A DNA stretch of 7,838 nt from CAZNER01 sp964572065 (GTDB lineage: Bacteria > Patescibacteriota > Dojkabacteria > JAHIVN01): contig CAZNER010000084.1 of assembly GCA_964572065.1 (NCBI GenBank), positions 1 through 7,838 on the forward strand. Direction: 5' to 3'. This document shows, in pieces, positions 4,940 through 7,838 of the stretch (within the stretch, counting starts at the first letter, position 1; each line of letters opens with the position of its first letter). The notes under the pieces were generated by a model. That model was not told the origin of the DNA, ran no database searches, and worked only from the letters and a program-made list of their open reading frames with translations. Made by a program: the position numbers and the translations under genes.

Positions 4940-5301
4940 TGTTTCTTTTCATAATTTTTAATTGCTAATTTTAAAGCATCAATGCCTAAAACAGAACAAT
5001 GTATTTTAGCAGCAGGCATTCCTTTTAATTTCTTAATAATATCTTCTTTTTTTAATTTCTTTGCTTGCTTAAGTGTTTTGCCTTTAGCTAATTCACAAAC
5101 AACATCTGAACTTGCAATAGCACTTGGACATCCAAATGTTCTAAATCCAATATCTTTTATTCTATTCTCCTTAACTTTTATTTCAAGATGCATTATATCT
5201 CCACAACGGATATTTCCAATTTCTCCAACAGCGTCGGGATTTTTAATTTTCTTAACAAATTTAGGATTCTTAAAATGTTTCATTAGCTCTTTTGAATACA
5301 T
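4936..5301 (-). CDS. iscU: Fe-S cluster assembly scaffold IscU (NifU N-terminal-like)
   Basis: This 121-aa scaffold builds [2Fe-2S] and [4Fe-4S] clusters from iron and IscS-derived sulfur. All ligands are present: C33 and D35 in RCGDIMHL, C58 in FRTFGCPSAIASSD, and C102 in KIHCSVLGIDALK. The length matches stand-alone IscU. The LPPVK motif (a chaperone-binding site in bacterial IscU) reads GMPAAK here, so recognition by an HscA-type chaperone is doubtful. It lies 31 bp downstream of the DUF1858 gene and may be co-transcribed with iscS, but a TATA box (5323-5330) also sits about 26 bp before its ATG. Its stop overlaps that of trxB on the other strand. Confidence 0.93.
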   Translation of the reverse strand: MYSKELMKHFKNPKFVKKIKNPDAVGEIGNIRCGDIMHLEIKVKENRIKDIGFRTFGCPSAIASSDVVCELAKGKTLKQAKKLKKEDIIKKLKGMPAAKIHCSVLGIDALKLAIKNYEKKH

Positions 5302-5322
5302 AACATTATAGAGAAAAAGGAG

Positions 5323-5330
5323 TTTTTATA
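5323..5330 (-). promoter_or_regulatory. TATA box of iscU
   Basis: Read on the minus strand, TATAAAAA is centred about 26 bp before the iscU ATG at 5301 and lies immediately downstream of the DUF1858 stop codon. It predicts a separate leaderless iscU transcript in addition to any read-through from iscS. Confidence 0.55.
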
Positions 5331-5332
5331 AT

Positions 5333-5530
5333 TTACAATTCTTCCAACTTCTCAACCAATTCATCAATTTCTTTTTTATTCATTCCATGAGCCAGACAAC
5401 CTTGTTCAAGTGTCTCTTGCATTGCCATAGGACATCCAACACAATGCATTCCAGCTTCAACTAAAAGCTCAGCACTTTCTGGATTTTCTTTCAAAATCTC
5501 ACTCATTATTGTCTTTTTTGTTATTTTCAT
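5333..5530 (-). CDS. DUF1858 redox-disulfide domain protein
   Basis: This 65-aa protein consists only of a DUF1858 domain (hybrid-cluster-protein-associated redox disulfide family, TIGR03980-like). The N-terminus TKKTIMSEILKENPESAELL and the motif GMHCVGCPMAMQETLEQGC are characteristic. C30 and C33 form a CxxC that could be a redox disulfide or bind metal or cluster, and C45 is a third Cys. The role of the domain is not settled. Its ATG overlaps the cysteine desulfurase stop (ATGA, 4 bp) and it is followed by iscU, so it is translationally tied to the sulfur donor. A role as persulfide acceptor, cluster carrier or redox adaptor for IscS/IscU is inference. Confidence 0.88.
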   Translation of the reverse strand: MKITKKTIMSEILKENPESAELLVEAGMHCVGCPMAMQETLEQGCLAHGMNKKEIDELVEKLEEL

Positions 5531-6417
5531 TTCAAGGGACTTATCCTTCTCAACTTTTCAACTACTCTTTTAATTTCTTTTAAAACATAATCAATTTCTT
5601 CTTTAGTTGTATATTTACTTATACTCATTCTAACTGAACTATTTGCTTGCAAAGGACTCAAACCTATTGCTAAAAGAACGTGACTGGGTTCTAAAGAGTG
5701 ACTTGAACAAGCACTTCCAGTTGAAGTATATATTTTACTTGCATTTAAATAACTTCCAATTGACTCTCCTTCAATATTATTAAAAGAAATATTTATGTTA
5801 TTACACAATCTTTCTTCCCCTCTTGCACCATTTAATTTAGTATTTGGAATTTTAAGTATTTCNNNNNNNNNNNNNNNNNNNNNNNNNNNNNNNNNNNNNN
5901 NNNNNNNNNNNNNNNNNNNNNNNNNNNNNNNNNNNNNNNNNNNNNNNNNNNNNNNNNNNNNNATTTCATTATTTCCATGAATTACTGAAACTAAAAAAGT
6001 TTTATTAGTAATTGCCTCTTCAATATCTTTAATATTAACAAAACCCTTTTCATCAACATCAAGATAAGTCACTTTAGCTCCTTGTGTTTCAAGCCACTTA
6101 CATGTATTTAATACACAATCATGTTCTATTTTTGTAGTTATAATATGATTTTTTTCAGGATAATTCTTAAAAAATAAACCTTTTATTGCAAGATTATTTG
6201 ATTCTGTTCCACTTCCTGTAAAAATAATCTCTTTGTATTTAGCTCCAATTTGTTTTGCAATTACCTCTCTTGATTCTTGAATAGCTCTTTTGGCTTCTTC
6301 TCCTTTTAAATGAGATGAAGAAGGATTTCCATATTTTTCGTTATAATATGGAATCATTGATTCTACAACTCTTTTATCAACTTTTGTTGTAGCTGCATTA
6401 TCTAAATAAATTTCCAT
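5527..6417 (-). CDS. iscS: Cysteine desulfurase IscS/NifS, interrupted by assembly gap
   Basis: This PLP enzyme takes sulfur from cysteine as a persulfide and gives it to IscU and tRNA-thiolation enzymes. Before the gap the sequence has MEIYLDNAATTKVD, YGNPSSSHLKGEEAK, FTGSGTESNNLAIKG, the PLP-stacking His in KIEHDCVLNTCKWLE, and VIHGNNE. After the gap come LNGARGEERLCNNINISF, the catalytic Cys in STGSACSSHSLEPSHVLLAIGL, and KYTTKEEIDYVL. The gap is 100 Ns, but in family members about 115 residues separate these flanks, including the PLP-lysine (SxHK) region, so the true gene is near 380 aa. Both flanks agree in frame, so this is a gap, not a pseudogene. TATA-like sequence (6437-6446) and an AGGA close to the ATG precede it. 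It is first in an iscS-DUF1858-iscU group. Confidence 0.93.
   Translation of the reverse strand: MEIYLDNAATTKVDKRVVESMIPYYNEKYGNPSSSHLKGEEAKRAIQESREVIAKQIGAKYKEIIFTGSGTESNNLAIKGLFFKNYPEKNHIITTKIEHDCVLNTCKWLETQGAKVTYLDVDEKGFVNIKDIEEAITNKTFLVSVIHGNNEXXXXXXXXXXXXXXXXXXXXXXXXXXXXXXXXXXEILKIPNTKLNGARGEERLCNNINISFNNIEGESIGSYLNASKIYTSTGSACSSHSLEPSHVLLAIGLSPLQANSSVRMSISKYTTKEEIDYVLKEIKRVVEKLRRISPLK
5863..5962. other. Assembly gap (100 Ns)
   Basis: Exactly 100 Ns occur within iscS, the conventional placeholder for a scaffold gap of unknown length. Comparison with IscS family spacing suggests roughly 345 bp are missing, so true downstream distances are longer than these coordinates show. Confidence 0.97.
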
Positions 6418-6432
6418 ACTTTTCCTAAAGAA

Positions 6433-7838
6433 TTACTTTTTATATTTCTTTTTATAAACTGGTCCTAATTTTTTTTCATGCCTTTTGTAAATAAAAAATG
6501 CAAACCCTCCTATTAACAGGGCTCCTACAATTATTCCAATAATTATTTTTGTGGTTATAGTCATTTCATTAAATAACTCTTTAATACTTTTTCCTGTTGC
6601 AGTGGTTGTTTCTTGTTGTGTTGTTTCATTGCTTTCATTTCCTGATATTTGCCTAGTTGGAATTTCTTCATCAATTGATTGTATTTTAATCTCAGCCACA
6701 CTTCCACTATTTTTTACATATGTAACTGCAATGTCATACCTCTTATCATTATTCAAATCTGCTTTTCCAGTTTTTCCAAGGGCTACTTCTAATGTAATTG
6801 GATCACTTGAAATCTTAACTTTAATTTTCGAACTTGCTATATCTAACACTTCTAAAGTATGAGAATCATTATTCTTATTAAATTTCATTTTATCTCCCTC
6901 GTCTGTAAGTTTTGAAACCCCTTTTTCAAAATCAGTATCTGTGATTATAAATGTAGTTGGAACATTGTTAAATATTGTTGAGTCATCATCATCGTCATCA
7001 TCAGAAGAAGAACTACTAGAACCAGAACTATCGTCATCGTCATCATCAGCTTCTATTGTAATCTCTCTTTCTTCTGAATCATCCATATTCCCTCCCTCAT
7101 CATAACATCTTATTTTCCAATCATAAGTTCCTTCTGTGAGTGAATCATCTATTGTTTGAGTTGTCTCCTTGGTTATACTTGTATCTGTTTCTGTTATGTC
7201 ACTATCTATAATAAGGCTACAATTCTCAATATCATTTGCATCACTTACATTAAATTCAAAATCAACACTTCCTTCTGTTTCCTCTGCTTCATCATCAGGG
7301 CTTTCAAGAGTAACTACAGGATTTGTATCATCATATAATAGAGTATAATTTGAACTTCCAGAAATTGAATTGAAATCTTCATCATAAGCCATACAATTCC
7401 ATATATAACTTGCTTCAGAAGTAAGAGTGTAATTAAAAGTGGTTGTATTGCTTGTTCCAGAAATATTCTCTGTAGTATTGTACTTAAGAGTGCCTGAAGA
7501 ATTCCATACATAAAGTGTTACATTACTAAGATTTGCTACTGTATTTTCAGATGTGCAATTAAAAGTAACATTCTCTGAGGTAGTGTGTGAATTATGAGAA
7601 GGAGAATTTAAAGTTACTAACATATTTCCAATATAAAGAGTATAATTGCTAGAAGCCCATGCAGAATTACTTTTATTATCATAACCTAGGCAATTCCAAG
7701 TATAAGTTCCATTATCTAATGTCTGATTAACACTCATTTGTAGACTATTTGTGGTAGCATTAAAGCTATTTTGATCAAGTAAATCTCCAGAAGAATTCCA
7801 AATATAAAAGGTTAAATTATTTAATTGAACATCTGTAG
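6433..7838 (-). CDS. Cell-surface protein with Ig-like repeats, acidic linker and C-terminal membrane anchor (N-terminus outside window)
   Basis: The frame is open to the right edge, giving 467 visible residues (an internal Met at 7737 is not the start). Two and a half Ig-like modules recur, with the pattern TLYVWNSSGTL, NTT, SGTSNTTTFNYTL, SYIWNCMAYD, SSNYTL, and VTLxSP between modules. Paired Cys (NCTS/WNC, NCS/RCYD) probably form disulfides outside the cell. About twenty N-x-S/T sequons suggest heavy N-glycosylation. A D/S-only linker lies at about 264-285, then a beta domain holding D360-LNNDKRY-D368, which resembles a dockerin/FG-GAP calcium loop. A Thr-rich stalk, one TM helix (about 431-450, IIIGIIVGALLIGGFAFF) and a basic cytoplasmic tail end the protein. 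This build is typical of DPANN surface proteins. It ends 15 bp before iscS and is probably unrelated to it in function. Confidence 0.88.
   Translation of the reverse strand, partial: TDVQLNNLTFYIWNSSGDLLDQNSFNATTNSLQMSVNQTLDNGTYTWNCLGYDNKSNSAWASSNYTLYIGNMLVTLNSPSHNSHTTSENVTFNCTSENTVANLSNVTLYVWNSSGTLKYNTTENISGTSNTTTFNYTLTSEASYIWNCMAYDEDFNSISGSSNYTLLYDDTNPVVTLESPDDEAEETEGSVDFEFNVSDANDIENCSLIIDSDITETDTSITKETTQTIDDSLTEGTYDWKIRCYDEGGNMDDSEEREITIEADDDDDDSSGSSSSSSDDDDDDDSTIFNNVPTTFIITDTDFEKGVSKLTDEGDKMKFNKNNDSHTLEVLDIASSKIKVKISSDPITLEVALGKTGKADLNNDKRYDIAVTYVKNSGSVAEIKIQSIDEEIPTRQISGNESNETTQQETTTATGKSIKELFNEMTITTKIIIGIIVGALLIGGFAFFIYKRHEKKLGPVYKKKYKK
6437..6446 (-). promoter_or_regulatory. Probable iscS promoter TATA
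   Basis: AAATATAAAAAG on the minus strand is centred about 25 bp before the iscS ATG at 6417 and overlaps the last codons of the surface-protein gene. A second candidate, TTTATAAA (6451-6458), would give a leader of about 12 nt that includes AGGA. Either supports iscS transcription separate from the upstream gene. Confidence 0.45.
6982..7050 (-). repeat. Asp/Ser-coding low-complexity tract
   Basis: Runs of GAT/GAC and serine codons encode the poly-acidic and poly-Ser linker of the surface protein: D6, then Ser/Gly, then D7. Such trinucleotide-like tracts change length easily, so linker length may vary between strains. Confidence 0.7.

Noticed and set aside
4982..5311. Long + strand open frame opposite iscU
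   Set aside because: It is a shadow of a fully conserved IscU; the translation resembles no family and carries no start signals.
6551..7511. Open frames on both strands within the surface-protein gene
   Set aside because: They are alternate frames of repetitive, AT-rich coding sequence whose main frame has clear Ig-like modules.
1..7838. tRNA, rRNA, CRISPR array, insertion sequence or C/D-box RNA
   Set aside because: I looked through the intergenic stretches and found no cloverleaf, regularly spaced repeats, transposase or recombinase, or C/D motifs.

Overview
The window is AT-rich (by eye about 70% or more A+T), compact, and reads as archaeal. Promoters have TATA boxes centred about 25 bp before the ATG, which implies leaderless mRNAs. 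There is a CTU1/TtuA-type PP-loop enzyme and an archaeal-type anaerobic ribonucleotide reductase. There is also a DUF5652-like membrane protein and an Asn/Ser/Thr-rich Ig-like surface protein with a C-terminal membrane anchor. Together these suggest a small-genome DPANN archaeon of the Woesearchaeota/Pacearchaeota type. That placement is inferred from gene style only.

Positions 1-1771 (minus strand) hold a nucleotide-metabolism operon: nrdR (regulator), a MazG-like NTP pyrophosphohydrolase, and nrdD (running off the left edge). The genes are coupled by 4- and 11-bp overlaps. Upstream of nrdR is a perfect 16-bp palindrome matching the NrdR-box consensus at 14 of 16 positions. A weaker second box starts 32 bp away, the tandem layout known for NrdR operators, so the operon looks autoregulated.

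Positions 1846-3235 hold a small two-TM DUF5652-like protein (+), a convergent tRNA-thiolation-type PP-loop protein (-), and a divergent 69-aa unknown (+). The last two start codons sit about 26 bp either side of one palindromic TATA box.

Positions 3259-3998 hold a 42-bp perfect direct repeat. Copy 2 is the promoter, start and first codons of thioredoxin reductase (trxB). Copy 1 is an orphan with the same promoter and start but only a 10-codon reading frame, followed by a U-tract terminator. Between the copies sits one minus-strand gene for a 139-aa unknown protein with a glycine-zipper-like stretch, which looks like an inserted or duplicated cassette.

Positions 3986-6417 are a redox and Fe-S/sulfur block: trxB (+) converges on iscU (-), the two sharing a TTAA at their stops. 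Upstream of iscU are a DUF1858 CxxC protein and an IscS/NifS cysteine desulfurase, which overlap by 4 bp. The desulfurase is interrupted by 100 Ns (5863-5962), an assembly gap that hides far more than 100 bp of coding sequence. IscS, IscU and DUF1858 probably supply persulfide and clusters, including to the thiolation enzyme. Positions 6433-7838 (-) are the C-terminal part of a cell-surface protein whose N-terminus lies beyond the right edge.
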